Shown here: in pieces, positions 54,077 to 63,643 of the stretch
Layout: the number at the start of each line of letters is the position of its first letter
Numbering within the stretch: the stretch's first letter is position 1
Assembly: GCF_001787335.1 (NCBI RefSeq)
Contig: NZ_CP014674.1
Coordinates: forward strand, 504,501 to 568,500
Source of the DNA: Kozakia baliensis
GTDB lineage: Bacteria; Pseudomonadota; Alphaproteobacteria; Acetobacterales; Acetobacteraceae
Reading direction: 5' to 3'
DNA: 64,000 bases
Notes under the pieces: model-generated
The model's input: the letters and a program-made list of their open reading frames with translations, nothing else
What the model was told of the DNA's origin: nothing
Databases searched by the model: none
Position numbers and translations under genes: made by a program

Positions 54077-56095
54077 ATGATGGATCGCGGCGATTTATGG
54101 CTTGGTACGTCGCGTTCTCATACTCGCCTTATTGCGGGTTTTTCCCGCTTTCTTGCGCGTTACGCTATCGCGCTGACCCCTGAACAACTCAGTTTGTCGG
54201 AAGGTCTGCGCGCTGCCGTCGCCACCGGCGTCGCCTTGGCTCCCGCTTTACTCCATCATAATCCGCTGGAAGCATGGATTGCCTTTGCCTGTTTCTGGAC
54301 CTGCCTAACCGATCCCGGCGGTACGAAAGCCGAACGCTTGTGGGTGTTGGGCGGCTTTACGCTGGCAGGGGGCGTTATCATTGGCGTTTCCTCTTGGCTT
54401 TCCCAATTTGGCCTAATCCCCATTTTTGCCGTGCTGATCGCTGCGGGTCTTGGCAGTGGACTGGCACGCGTTTTCTCGCCAATCGTCGTTCAGCTTTGCA
54501 GTTTGTTGGGCTGCGGTGCGGTTGCGGCGACCGGCTTTCCAGAGGGGCTGGCGGGAAGCCTGCATATCGCAGGGTATTTTATCGCCGGCGCGTTGAATGC
54601 CATGCTGTTCTGCTTGGTCCTTTGGCCGCTGCACCCCTATGCGCCGGCACGGCGGGCTATCGCCGCCGTTTATCGCGTTCTGGAAACGATGACCACGGAA
54701 CTGGCGCTGGGCCAACTGCGCGAAACCGTGCATCGCCAAGCGGCCCGCAATGCCATTGAACGTGCACGCAGTTTAGCCGTGCAACTTGATGCCGGACACG
54801 GCAACGCCGTAATGCGCGCGCGTATGGACGCCGCTCTGGCAACGGCGGAACGGCTTTTTACGGCGTTACTCGCAATCGAGCATATTTTCGAAACCAAGGG
54901 GCCGTCTTCGCAAAATCGTGCGCTGTTGGCCGCCTTGGCGCCAGCTTGTCAGGAAGCGGCGCGACAGACGATTCGCCTTCATCCGTCGCCCATGGCGGTG
55001 ACATTGCTGGCTGAAGGATTGGCGACCACAGCAAGTAGCCAGTCCGGCGGCATTTCGGAACTTATCGTCGTTTGCGCGGATGCTTTCTCGACTTTAGGCA
55101 GCGCGCTTTCCCAAAATGACGCCGTTATCCTCCGCCAGGAAAACAATCTCCAACGCTCCATTCGGCCGACACGTGCCATCTGGCAACATGCCGGACGTCT
55201 GGCGATCGCCCTCTGCGCGACTGAGGTTTTTTGTCTTTGGCAAGAGATGGAATTTACCTATTGGGCGCTGATCGCAACCTTGCTGGTTGTTCAACCCGCC
55301 GGCGTGACGACATTTACGCGGAGTCTTGAGCGAATGCTCGGCAGCGTGTTGGGGAGCGTTCTGGCAGCGGGCGTCGCGATATGGTTTCACAACGTGCCAT
55401 TGCTGTTGTTGATGTGCGCCTTGCTCGCCATGGCGGCGATTGCGGTGCGTGCTGTCAACTATACCTTACTAGTGTTTTTCCTCACCGGCCTGTTCGTTCT
55501 GGTGGCGGAAATCGTCATGCCGGGGGATAGCATCGCTTCGGCGCGTGCGAACGGGAATATTGTCGGCAGTATTATCGGGCTGATCTGCGTCATTATATTT
55601 TGGCCCGAGCGAAGCGGCAGCGATTTGGACCGCTTGTTGCATCAGGCGATTGCGCTCAATCTCGAATATGCGGCCTTGGTGTTGCGGGGCGAATCGGATG
55701 CGACGGCACGCGCGCGGACCGATGCCGTGCAGCGGGTGGCGGGTGTCGCGACGATCAAGGCGGAGTTCGCGCAAGGCGGCTTGCCGCTCCTGGGTGGGTT
55801 GACCGGCGGCGGAGCGACTGGTCAACGTGGCGAGCATATCCGGAATGTGTTGCGTGCGCTGCGTCGGCTCAGCGGGGAGGCGACATTGCTGCGCTTCGAT
55901 ATCGAAACGGGCGTGCGGGAGCCGGATTTCGAGCAATCAGTGCTTCTGGAGCGTGAGGCCCAGCGCCTCAAAAACGAAGAGCCCGATTCCCTTCAACGTG
56001 CTGAGCGGGCCGTGGCGGAAGGTAAAATGTTCGATCTCGTGGCGCAGGCCGGGCGGCGTTTAGATCAGCCCGAGATCGGCCAACTCCCGGCGTAA
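54077..56095 (+). CDS. FUSC-family inner-membrane transporter (aromatic acid exporter-like)
   Basis: 672 aa. Two blocks of hydrophobic helices (~35-180 and ~370-510) are separated by a soluble helical region, and a cytoplasmic tail follows. This is the duplicated FUSC layout of AaeB/YccS-type proteins. LEAWIAFACFWTCLTDPGGTK opens the first block and TYWALIATLLVVQPAGVT the second. Members export aromatic acids or other toxic compounds, usually with a membrane-fusion partner; no such partner is adjacent. GTAGGG precedes the ATG weakly. Its 3' end overlaps the convergent DUF1489 gene by 36 bases. Confidence 0.83.
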   Translation: MMDRGDLWLGTSRSHTRLIAGFSRFLARYAIALTPEQLSLSEGLRAAVATGVALAPALLHHNPLEAWIAFACFWTCLTDPGGTKAERLWVLGGFTLAGGVIIGVSSWLSQFGLIPIFAVLIAAGLGSGLARVFSPIVVQLCSLLGCGAVAATGFPEGLAGSLHIAGYFIAGALNAMLFCLVLWPLHPYAPARRAIAAVYRVLETMTTELALGQLRETVHRQAARNAIERARSLAVQLDAGHGNAVMRARMDAALATAERLFTALLAIEHIFETKGPSSQNRALLAALAPACQEAARQTIRLHPSPMAVTLLAEGLATTASSQSGGISELIVVCADAFSTLGSALSQNDAVILRQENNLQRSIRPTRAIWQHAGRLAIALCATEVFCLWQEMEFTYWALIATLLVVQPAGVTTFTRSLERMLGSVLGSVLAAGVAIWFHNVPLLLLMCALLAMAAIAVRAVNYTLLVFFLTGLFVLVAEIVMPGDSIASARANGNIVGSIIGLICVIIFWPERSGSDLDRLLHQAIALNLEYAALVLRGESDATARARTDAVQRVAGVATIKAEFAQGGLPLLGGLTGGGATGQRGEHIRNVLRALRRLSGEATLLRFDIETGVREPDFEQSVLLEREAQRLKNEEPDSLQRAERAVAEGKMFDLVAQAGRRLDQPEIGQLPA

Positions 56096-56467
56096 ATTTG
56101 GTGGCAAGTTTTCGATGCCGCTCGCGGTTTGGTTTCCCAGATCGGCGGGCGCGTCGTCGGGTTTGAGGTAACGCCACCCTTGAAACGGGCGCATGGCGCG
56201 CGGCATGACGGGAATGATCTCGTCCGTCACCAAAATCAGCGTGCCGGGTTGGCCGTCCGGGCGTGTGATAGCGCGAAAACCCGCGATAGGCTGGCGGCAG
56301 ATCAAGGTGCCGTTCATGACGCGATATAGCGAACCGCCGCCTAAGATCTCGTCCGCCTGGCGCGGCATGGTCCGCGTGCGCACGAAACCATGGCCATCGA
56401 CGCGCTCGTGCTGCATGCGCGCTGCCAATTCATCGATGGTGGCGCAACCCACCACCAATTTGATCAT
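56060..56467 (-). CDS. DUF1489-family protein
   Basis: 135 aa from ATG 56467 (M-I-K-L-V-V-G-C); the open frame upstream to 56716 lies inside the nucleoside hydrolase gene. It contains SLYRVMNGTLICRQPIAGF, LVTDEIIPVMPRAMRPFQGW and a RYLKPDDAPADL end, as in short alphaproteobacterial proteins of this family. Function is unknown. The start is 14 bases from the stop of the nucleoside hydrolase gene on the same strand. Confidence 0.78.
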   Translation of the reverse strand: MIKLVVGCATIDELAARMQHERVDGHGFVRTRTMPRQADEILGGGSLYRVMNGTLICRQPIAGFRAITRPDGQPGTLILVTDEIIPVMPRAMRPFQGWRYLKPDDAPADLGNQTASGIENLPPNLRRELADLGLI

Positions 56468-56480
56468 ATGAAGCACGAGA

Positions 56481-57566
56481 TCAGTGCGTTCCCATGGCGT
56501 TTTGCGCTTGCGTGGTGAACGCGCTTTTGAAGCGCGCCGTATCGATTTGCTGCACGATACGCACTTTGCGAATGCCCATACGTTTGGGCGCGAGCGCATC
56601 CGGCCAAACATAGGCATGGCCATAGTTGATGCCCTTGCCAGTCTCGACATCCATGTAGGCGTCGATGGATTTGGTGATGAGAGATGGATCGGCCGCGACA
56701 GCACTCGTGACCTCATCCCACATCGGCAGAGGCATATAAAAGCGCTGCATGTAAGCTGTCACCGGGTTGGGATTTGCTTGCGCCAGATTCTTTATCTCGT
56801 CCTGCGACATGACGATGTCGTTGGAGACATTGGCGATGGAGGTGATATGCGGCCAAGGCGCGGTTAGGGCGATATGTGCGGCTTCCGGGTCGAAAATCAG
56901 GTTGAAGTCCGAGCCGTTATCGGCGTTTCCGGTGACCGACATCAGGTTGAGATCGAGATAAGCCCCCATGAACACCAATTGCTTGGCTGTCGCGGCAAAG
57001 CTCGGGTCCATGCGAATCGCCAAGGCGAGATTCGTCATAGGGCCAGCTTCGACGATCGTGACTTGGTGCGGATGCGCATGAATCTGCTGGATCATGAACA
57101 TGGCCGCTGGGAGACTGGCGGCCTTCAACGTAGGCGCGCCATCGGCGGTTTTGGCGACTTGCGGCTGCGAATCCGGCGTTTTCTCGATGGAGCCAAGGCC
57201 GCCCCATGCGCCTTTCCAAGGGATCGTGCCGAATTGCGCCTCACGCAGGCGCATCAATTCAACTGTGTTGATCAAGGGCTGCACGGCGCCGTCATAAACC
57301 GGGATGTCATGATGTTTAGAGATTTCTAGAAAACGGCGGATTCGGTCGGATTCGGCGTTTTCCCAATCATCGCCCACTACGACGGTCACGCCCAGTAGCT
57401 TGATGCGAGGATTGTTGAGCAGCGGGATGATGGCCTGGATGTTCGATCCGCCCGGCCCAAGGAAATCATTATCTTCGATGACGAGTTCCGGGTTGGTTTG
57501 AGCGCGAGCCAGAAGCGGCGTCGCGCAGAGCGCGGCCAGAACGAGGCGAGAGAGCAGGCGACGCAT
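56481..57566 (-). CDS. Periplasmic nucleoside hydrolase (IUNH-like) with altered metal site
   Basis: 361 aa from ATG 57566, where a signal peptide begins (RRLLSRLVLAALCATPLLARA). The fold is that of inosine-uridine nucleoside N-ribohydrolases: VTIVEAGPMTNLALAIR, QLVFMGAY and SDFNLIFDPEAAHIAL are well matched. At the Ca2+ site the usual D-x-D-x3-DD reads IEDNDFLGPGGSN, so the last two Asp are missing. Ribonucleoside or ribose-derivative cleavage is the family activity; the periplasmic location and altered site make the substrate uncertain. Confidence 0.83.
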   Translation of the reverse strand: MRRLLSRLVLAALCATPLLARAQTNPELVIEDNDFLGPGGSNIQAIIPLLNNPRIKLLGVTVVVGDDWENAESDRIRRFLEISKHHDIPVYDGAVQPLINTVELMRLREAQFGTIPWKGAWGGLGSIEKTPDSQPQVAKTADGAPTLKAASLPAAMFMIQQIHAHPHQVTIVEAGPMTNLALAIRMDPSFAATAKQLVFMGAYLDLNLMSVTGNADNGSDFNLIFDPEAAHIALTAPWPHITSIANVSNDIVMSQDEIKNLAQANPNPVTAYMQRFYMPLPMWDEVTSAVAADPSLITKSIDAYMDVETGKGINYGHAYVWPDALAPKRMGIRKVRIVQQIDTARFKSAFTTQAQNAMGTH

Positions 57567-57619
57567 CGCGTGGGAAACTCCGATAAAGGAAGTAAAAATC
57601 AATGTAGGTGACGGTAGGC

Positions 57620-58771
57620 TTAAAGAACCAGCGCGCCAAGCAAGGCTTCTAACCGCAAGCGCCCTTCTGGCGTGGCGCGAAGGCGCTCCGACGTGCGTTC
57701 GAGATAATTTTCCTCCAAAGCGGCGGAGAAAATGGTCGGGTCCAGACAATCCTCCAACGCAAGGCCTGTTCGCGCTTGAAAGCGTGCAGCGTCGATGCCT
57801 TCGCTCAGTCGCAACCCCATCAGCAGGGCTTCGCGTGCACGTTCGTCGGTGGAAAGCAAAATTTCCTGCGTGTTACCGTGGCCTTCGCGTTCAACCCGCT
57901 CGGCCCAGGGTTCGGGCGCGCGATGGCGTCGCGTCGCATAGAGTTCGTTTCCGAGGGTTAAACGCCCATGCGCACCAGGGCCGATGCCGAGATAGTCCTG
58001 ATACCGCCAATAGACCAGATTATGGCGGCTTTCTGCCCCAGGGCGCGCATAGTTGGAGACTTCGTAGGGCAAAAGACCATACTCGCCCGCTTTCTCCGCC
58101 GTCGTCTCATAAAGCGCTGCGGCAAGTTCCTCGTCCGGCAAGACGATTTTGCCTTGGCGGTGTAGTGCTTCAAAGCGCGTGCCGGGTTCGATGGTCAATT
58201 GATAAAGCGACAAGTGATCGGAGACGAGATTGAGCGCCGTGTCGAGTTCCGCGCGCCAGTCGGCCAGGCTTTGACCGGGGCGGGCATAGATCAGATCGAA
58301 GGAAATGCGTTCGAACAAGCTCCGCGCGGTTTCCAGCGCGGCTAGGGCCTGCGTGCCGGAATGTTCGCGACCGAGTAGGCGAAGCGCTTCATCGTTCAGG
58401 CTTTGAATACCGAGCGAAACGCGATTGACACCCGCCTCTCGGAACGCCGCCAATTTACCGCGCTCGACGCTGGTCGGGTTGGCCTCAAGCGTGATTTCAA
58501 GATCGGGCGCGGGATCGAAAAAGCGCGTGGCGTCTTCGATCAGCGCCGCCACGGTCTCCGGTGACATGAGCGAAGGCGTTCCGCCACCGAAGAAAATCGA
58601 GCGCAACGGGCGGCGGCCAAGCCGTGCGGCATCGAACGCCAGCTCGCGGCGCAAAGCCGCGCCGAAGCGCGCCTGCGGGATGGTTTCGCGCACATGGCTG
58701 TTGAAGTCGCAATATGGGCATTTGGCCAAGCAGAACGGCCAATGCACATAAAGGGCAAGCGGCTCGCTCAG
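57620..58771 (-). CDS. hemW: Heme chaperone HemW (radical SAM)
   Basis: 383 aa if it starts at CTG 58771, which overlaps the kup stop in CTGA. That start restores the usual [14 protein letters not shown]-terminus; the first GTG at 58747 would begin at V-H-W. The radical SAM Cys are C14, C18 and C21 (C-x3-C-x2-C). [22 protein letters not shown] and [11 protein letters not shown] follow, then GIGPGAHG, a HemW trait. It has the short CxxxCxxC-F form without the extra Cys of HemN, so it is a heme chaperone rather than a coproporphyrinogen oxidase. Confidence 0.9.
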   Translation of the reverse strand: MSEPLALYVHWPFCLAKCPYCDFNSHVRETIPQARFGAALRRELAFDAARLGRRPLRSIFFGGGTPSLMSPETVAALIEDATRFFDPAPDLEITLEANPTSVERGKLAAFREAGVNRVSLGIQSLNDEALRLLGREHSGTQALAALETARSLFERISFDLIYARPGQSLADWRAELDTALNLVSDHLSLYQLTIEPGTRFEALHRQGKIVLPDEELAAALYETTAEKAGEYGLLPYEVSNYARPGAESRHNLVYWRYQDYLGIGPGAHGRLTLGNELYATRRHRAPEPWAERVEREGHGNTQEILLSTDERAREALLMGLRLSEGIDAARFQARTGLALEDCLDPTIFSAALEENYLERTSERLRATPEGRLRLEALLGALVL

Positions 58772-60753
58772 ATCGCGATCCTTACACCGAGTTCGACCAC
58801 GCGATCCGGCGGAATACGGAAGAATTCCGTGCTCGGCACGGCGTTACGCGCCATGAGCAGGAAGAGCCACATCCGCCAAAGCGACATTTTCGGCACGGTC
58901 GAGCGCACCACCAATTCGCGCGAGACGAAATAGGAAGCCTGAATCGCGTCGAACTCCACACCGGTGGCGTTCAATTCCTCCAGGGCGCGGGGCAGGTTGG
59001 GCATTTCCATGAAGCCGTAACGGACGATCACGCGATGAATGTTCGGGGCCAATTCCTGCACCATGGCGCGGTGGCCACGCTCGGCCTCCGGCTGGTCCAG
59101 GTTCTCCACGGTCACGAACAGAACATGGTCGTGCAGAACCTTATTATGCTTGAGGTTGTGCAACAGGCATGTCGGCACGGTGTCGGGGTTGGCGGTGAGG
59201 AACACGGCCATGCCCGGCACACGAAGCGTGCGGGATTGGGGAAGGCGCGCGAGGAAGGACGCCACAGGCAGGCTGTCGGCCTGTTGACGGGCGCGGATCA
59301 AGCCGCGTCCACGTTTCCAGGTCGTCATCAAAATAGTGGCGGAAACGCCGATCGCCAGTGGCACCCAGCCGCCATCCGGAATTTTCAACACGTTGGCGGC
59401 GAAGAAGGTACTGTCGCTCAGGAAGAAAAACCCGAACACGATCCCGACGACCGGCGCGCTCCAATTAAAGACGCGCCGGAACACCACCATGGCCAGCACG
59501 GCCGTGCACATAAATGTGCCGGTCACGGCGATGCCGTAAGCGGCGGCCAGGGCGGAGGATGAGCGGAAGGAGACGACCAGCAGCAGAGCGCCCATGGCCA
59601 GCATCCAATTGAAGACCGGCAGGTAAATCTGCGCTTCTTCCTCTGCATTCGTATGCGTGATGCGCATACGCGGTAGATAGCCTAGCTGGATCAACTGGCG
59701 GCAGAGCGAGAAGCCGCCGGAAATTCCGGCCTGGCTGGCGATAACGGTGGCCATCGTGGCCAGCAGCAAGAGCGGAATCTGCGCCCAGTGCGGCGCCAAA
59801 TGGTAGAAAGGATTTTGCAGCGCCGCCGGGTTGCGCAATAGCAATGCGCCTTGGCCGAGATAATTCAGCGTCAGTGCGGGCAGGACGAAGAACACCCAGG
59901 CATAGCGGATCGGGCTGCGCCCGAAATGGCCCATATCGGCATAGAGCGCTTCCGCGCCGGTGACGGAAAGCACCACGGAACCGAGCGCGATGAACGCCAA
60001 CCATCCGTGATAAAATACGAATTGCGCGGCGTAATAAGGCGATAAAGCCAACAGAATGCGTGGCGTATGAATGATGCTATTGACGCCGAGAAACGCCATG
60101 GTGATGAACCAAACCAGCATGATCGGTCCGAAAGCCCGCCCGATCGTGCCGGTGCCGAGCGCTTGGGCGCTGAACAACGCGATCAGAATGATAATGGCGA
60201 CCGGGATGATGATATGACTCGCCGAAGGAACGGAAACCTCGATACCTTCCACCGCCGAAAGCACGGAAATGGCGGGGGTTATGATGCCGTCTCCGAAAAA
60301 CAAACAGGCGCCCCCAATGCCGACGATCCCGAATATCCACCGGAATTTTGGCGATTTGCAGACGCGTTGCGCCAGTGACATCAGAGCGATGATGCCGCCT
60401 TCGCCGTCATGGTCCGCCCGCATGACGAGCAGCACGTATTTGAGCGTGACGATCAGCATCAAAGCCCAGAAGATCAGGCTTTCGATGCCCATGATCTCCC
60501 AGGGTTGAGCCGGATACTTCGTCGAGCCAACGATTTCGACGGAGGCCTGAAGTGCATAGAGCGGGCTTGTGCCGATATCGCCATACACCACGCCCAGCAC
60601 GCCGAGGAGGGCGGCTGCGCCGACAGGGGCGCTTTTACGGTGGTCTTCGGCTCCGAATTCTCGGGCCTTCCCACGTTTTAGAACTTCGTCACCAGGCGTC
60701 GTGGGGCTGGAACCGTGATCGGGGGCAGGCGTCATATCGGGCCTGTCAGTCAT
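58768..60753 (-). CDS. kup: Potassium uptake protein Kup
   Basis: 661 aa, 12 hydrophobic helices. Landmarks are [19 protein letters not shown] in helix 1, [32 protein letters not shown] and GGWVPLAIG. The C-terminal ~150 residues form the soluble domain. It imports K+ with protons, useful for an organism facing acid. The N-terminal ~45 residues are a polar extension. Stop overlaps the hemW start. Confidence 0.95.
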   Translation of the reverse strand: MTDRPDMTPAPDHGSSPTTPGDEVLKRGKAREFGAEDHRKSAPVGAAALLGVLGVVYGDIGTSPLYALQASVEIVGSTKYPAQPWEIMGIESLIFWALMLIVTLKYVLLVMRADHDGEGGIIALMSLAQRVCKSPKFRWIFGIVGIGGACLFFGDGIITPAISVLSAVEGIEVSVPSASHIIIPVAIIILIALFSAQALGTGTIGRAFGPIMLVWFITMAFLGVNSIIHTPRILLALSPYYAAQFVFYHGWLAFIALGSVVLSVTGAEALYADMGHFGRSPIRYAWVFFVLPALTLNYLGQGALLLRNPAALQNPFYHLAPHWAQIPLLLLATMATVIASQAGISGGFSLCRQLIQLGYLPRMRITHTNAEEEAQIYLPVFNWMLAMGALLLVVSFRSSSALAAAYGIAVTGTFMCTAVLAMVVFRRVFNWSAPVVGIVFGFFFLSDSTFFAANVLKIPDGGWVPLAIGVSATILMTTWKRGRGLIRARQQADSLPVASFLARLPQSRTLRVPGMAVFLTANPDTVPTCLLHNLKHNKVLHDHVLFVTVENLDQPEAERGHRAMVQELAPNIHRVIVRYGFMEMPNLPRALEELNATGVEFDAIQASYFVSRELVVRSTVPKMSLWRMWLFLLMARNAVPSTEFFRIPPDRVVELGVRIAI

Positions 60754-60851
60754 TGTTTTTCCATCTCATGCCAAGTTCCGGCCTTGAAAGCGCCATAGTG
60801 TCATCTCGCATACGATTCTTTGGACGCAGGCTGCAAGCAGTGCGGTCCAAA

Positions 60852-61532
60852 TTATGATTGTAGCGGCCTTTGACCGAAAATCGCAGTTCCCACGCGAATT
60901 AAAGTCGCGCCATGTACGATAGCCATCTCGAAATCGCCAGACATGCCCATGGATATTTCGGGGAGATTATGCTCCCGCGCCAAAGCGGCCAGGAAATCGA
61001 AATGGGGCGCGGCGTCCTGCCCATCGGGAGGAATGCACATGAGGCCTACGATTTGTTCGCCAAAGCGCGCGCGGGACTGAAGGATGAAATCATGCGCCTC
61101 TTCGCGCGGTATGCCGAATTTCTGTGGCTCGTCCCCGGTATTGACCTGCACGAACAGGCGCGGCAACCGCCCAATCTTGTCACCAGAGCGGGCGATGGCG
61201 TCGCTCAGCGCCGGGCGGTCGAGGCTTTCGATGGCGTCCGCCAAACGACAGGCGTCCAACGCCTTATTTGTTTGTAATCCGCCGATAATATGGAGGCGCA
61301 GGTCCGGCCAGCTTTCGCGCAGGGCTGGGAATTTTTCTCGCGCTTCCTGAACGCGATTTTCGCCGAACAACCGTTGCCCGGCTTCCAGGGCGGCCTCGAT
61401 AGAACTTGCCGGATGGAACTTGCTGACGGCGACGAGATTGGTGCTCGCCGGATCGCGCCCAGCGGTGCGGCTGGCGGCTGCCATACGGGCATGAATGTCC
61501 GCGAGCCGTGCGGAAATGTCGTTTATGGGCAT
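60852..61532 (-). CDS. YggS-family PLP homeostasis protein
   Basis: 226 aa from ATG 61532 (AAGGGG six bases upstream); a start at 61553 would add seven residues and the open frame further upstream is antisense to the methyltransferase gene. K38 in LVAVSKFHP binds PLP. GQRLFGENRVQEAREK, LHIIGGLQTNKA and ISMGMSGDFEMAIVHGATLIRVG give the family signature; the usual HFIG reads HIIG. It buffers cellular PLP and affects amino-acid balance. Divergent from the methyltransferase gene. Confidence 0.92.
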   Translation of the reverse strand: MPINDISARLADIHARMAAASRTAGRDPASTNLVAVSKFHPASSIEAALEAGQRLFGENRVQEAREKFPALRESWPDLRLHIIGGLQTNKALDACRLADAIESLDRPALSDAIARSGDKIGRLPRLFVQVNTGDEPQKFGIPREEAHDFILQSRARFGEQIVGLMCIPPDGQDAAPHFDFLAALAREHNLPEISMGMSGDFEMAIVHGATLIRVGTAIFGQRPLQS

Positions 61533-61609
61533 GATGACCCCTTGAAGTTGCATGTCTCGTTGCGTCAGGGGTAGCGTGCGGCGGCGCGAAATGCCATTGG
61601 CAGAACAAT

Positions 61610-62869
61610 ATGTCCAAGCCAACCCGAACCGACCCCGCCGATCCGACTCGCGATCTGGCCTTCGATATTCTCTGTGGCGTCGTCGAACATCGCCGCATGT
61701 TGGAAACCACGCTGGAGCGTAGCAGCGTGCGCGATCCGCGCGACCGTGCGAGCGCGCACCGCCTGGCCGCGACGACGCTGCGTCACATGGGCAGCATGAC
61801 GGAGCTGTTGCAGCCGTTGTTGCGGCGCGAGCCGCCTGCGCCGGTGCGTTGCGCCTTGCTGATGGGTGTTGCGCAGTTGCGCCATCTCGGCACGCCGCCC
61901 CACGCCGCGGTCGGAACCATCGTCTCGCTTCTGCGCCGGCGCGGGTTGGCGCCGTTCGCCGGGTTGGCCAACGCGGTTCTGCGCCGCGTCGCACGGGAAG
62001 GGGACACCCTGGCGGAGGGGCTGGATCCGGAGCGGCTGGATGTGCCGCCCTGGCTCTGGACGTCCTGGCGTGGGCGCGCGCGCTCCATCGCGGAGGGCCT
62101 GTACCGCGAAGCGCCACTGGATCTGACGATGAAGCCCGATGTCGCCGCGCCGGAAGGGGGCGAGATTTTGCCGAACGGCAGCGTGCGTTTCACCGCCGGC
62201 ACACGTGTGGTCGAATTGCCGGGCTTCGAGGAAGGGCATTTCTGGGTGCAGGACGCGGCGGCTTCCATGCCGGCGCGTTTGCTTGCACCGCAAGCCGGGC
62301 AGCGCATTGTCGATCTATGCGCCGCACCCGGCGGTAAGACGGCTCAACTCGCTGCGGCGGGCGCGGATGTTATTTCGGTGGAGCGCGATGCCGGGCGCGC
62401 GGAGCGGCTGCATGAAAATCTTCGTCGCCTGAAGCTGGACGCCACATGCGTGACGGCGGATGCGGAAAAATGGCGGCCCGATAGCCCGGTCGATGCCGTG
62501 CTGCTCGATGCGCCCTGTTCGGCCACGGGCACGTTTCGTCGCCACCCCGACGTGCTTTGGGTCAAACGTCCGCGCGATGTGACCAGCCTTGCGGAAGGGC
62601 AGGATAAGCTGATCGACGCCGCGCACGATATGCTGCGCCCGGATGGCGTCCTGCTTTACGCGGTTTGTTCCTTACAGGATGAGGAAGGCCCGCAGCGCGT
62701 CGAGGCGGCTTTGACGCGAGGCTGGGAATTACTGCCTTTTTCGCCGGAAGAACTTTCCGCCATGCCGAAGGCGCGGACCAAGGAGGGGTATTTCCGCACG
62801 CATCCCGGCATGTGGCAGGAGTTCGGCGGCATGGATGGATTTTTCGCAGCGCGATTGCGAAAGGTTTAG
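61610..62869 (+). CDS. RsmB-type rRNA (cytosine-5) methyltransferase
   Basis: 419 aa. A NusB-like RNA-binding domain (~10-140, DLAFDILCGVVEHRRMLET) precedes a Rossmann methyltransferase core: VDLCAAPGGKTAQLA binds AdoMet, LLDAPCSATGTFRRHPDV holds C303, and YAVCSLQDEEG holds C353, the nucleophile position. It methylates cytosine in 16S rRNA; the RsmB site C967 is the likely target. The C-terminus GYFRTHPGMWQEFGGMDGFF is typical. rpe follows 72 bases later. Confidence 0.9.
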   Translation: MSKPTRTDPADPTRDLAFDILCGVVEHRRMLETTLERSSVRDPRDRASAHRLAATTLRHMGSMTELLQPLLRREPPAPVRCALLMGVAQLRHLGTPPHAAVGTIVSLLRRRGLAPFAGLANAVLRRVAREGDTLAEGLDPERLDVPPWLWTSWRGRARSIAEGLYREAPLDLTMKPDVAAPEGGEILPNGSVRFTAGTRVVELPGFEEGHFWVQDAAASMPARLLAPQAGQRIVDLCAAPGGKTAQLAAAGADVISVERDAGRAERLHENLRRLKLDATCVTADAEKWRPDSPVDAVLLDAPCSATGTFRRHPDVLWVKRPRDVTSLAEGQDKLIDAAHDMLRPDGVLLYAVCSLQDEEGPQRVEAALTRGWELLPFSPEELSAMPKARTKEGYFRTHPGMWQEFGGMDGFFAARLRKV

Positions 62870-62941
62870 AGAGGGCAGATTTTCGTGAGCAGGGCGCAAG
62901 ATGGCTTGCGCAACCATATTCCTTTGCCGTTAAGGTAAGGT

Positions 62942-63616
62942 ATGCCTGCACTTAAAACGCCCCTGATCGCCCCGAGTATTCTTTCCGCCGATTTCGCCCG
63001 CATGGGTGAGGAAGTGGAAGCCGTCGTCAGAGACGGTGCGGATTGGCTGCATCTCGATGTCATGGACGGGCATTTCGTCCCGAACATGACTTTCGGCCCA
63101 GGTATGATCGCGGCTTTGAGGAAACATACGGACAAGCCGTTCGACGTGCATTTGATGATCGAACCGGCGGACGCTTTCATCGACGCTTTTGCCAAAGCGG
63201 GGGCGGATCACATCCATGTGCATATCGAAGAAAATCCGCATGTGCACCGCACATTGCAGCACATCCGCTCCCTGGGGAAAAAAGCTGGGATCGCCATTTG
63301 CCCCGGCACGCCGCCGGAAGCGCTGAGCTATATTCTCGACCTCGTGGACATCATCTTGGTCATGACTGTCAATCCGGGCTTTGGCGGGCAAAAATTCCTT
63401 GAAAGCCAAGTGCCGAAAATCCGTACGCTACGTCAGATGGCGGATGCGACCGGGCGCGATATCCGTATCGGCGTCGATGGCGGCATCGATGTGCATACCG
63501 CGCGCCAAGCCACCGAGGCTGGCGCGGATATGATGGTGGCAGGGACTTCCATCTACGGCCAACCCGACTATGCTAAGGCAATCTCAGCCCTGCGTGACGC
63601 CGGTCGCACAGGCTGA
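62942..63616 (+). CDS. rpe: Ribulose-phosphate 3-epimerase
   Basis: 224 aa TIM barrel. APSILSADFARMGEEV at the start, LHLDVMDGHFVPNMTFGPG with metal-binding His and Asp, DVHLMIEP, VMTVNPGFGGQKF and RIGVDGGID complete the active site. It interconverts ribulose-5-P and xylulose-5-P in the pentose phosphate pathway, the main sugar route in acetic acid bacteria. It lies just before the heparinase-like gene. Confidence 0.96.
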   Translation: MPALKTPLIAPSILSADFARMGEEVEAVVRDGADWLHLDVMDGHFVPNMTFGPGMIAALRKHTDKPFDVHLMIEPADAFIDAFAKAGADHIHVHIEENPHVHRTLQHIRSLGKKAGIAICPGTPPEALSYILDLVDIILVMTVNPGFGGQKFLESQVPKIRTLRQMADATGRDIRIGVDGGIDVHTARQATEAGADMMVAGTSIYGQPDYAKAISALRDAGRTG

Positions 63617-63643
63617 AGCTTACTGCTCGGGAAATGCTAAAGG

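Noticed and set aside
56468-56716. Upstream extension of the DUF1489 frame
   Set aside because: It overlaps the nucleoside hydrolase gene in another frame and is Ser/Arg-rich; M-I-K-L at 56467 is the family start.
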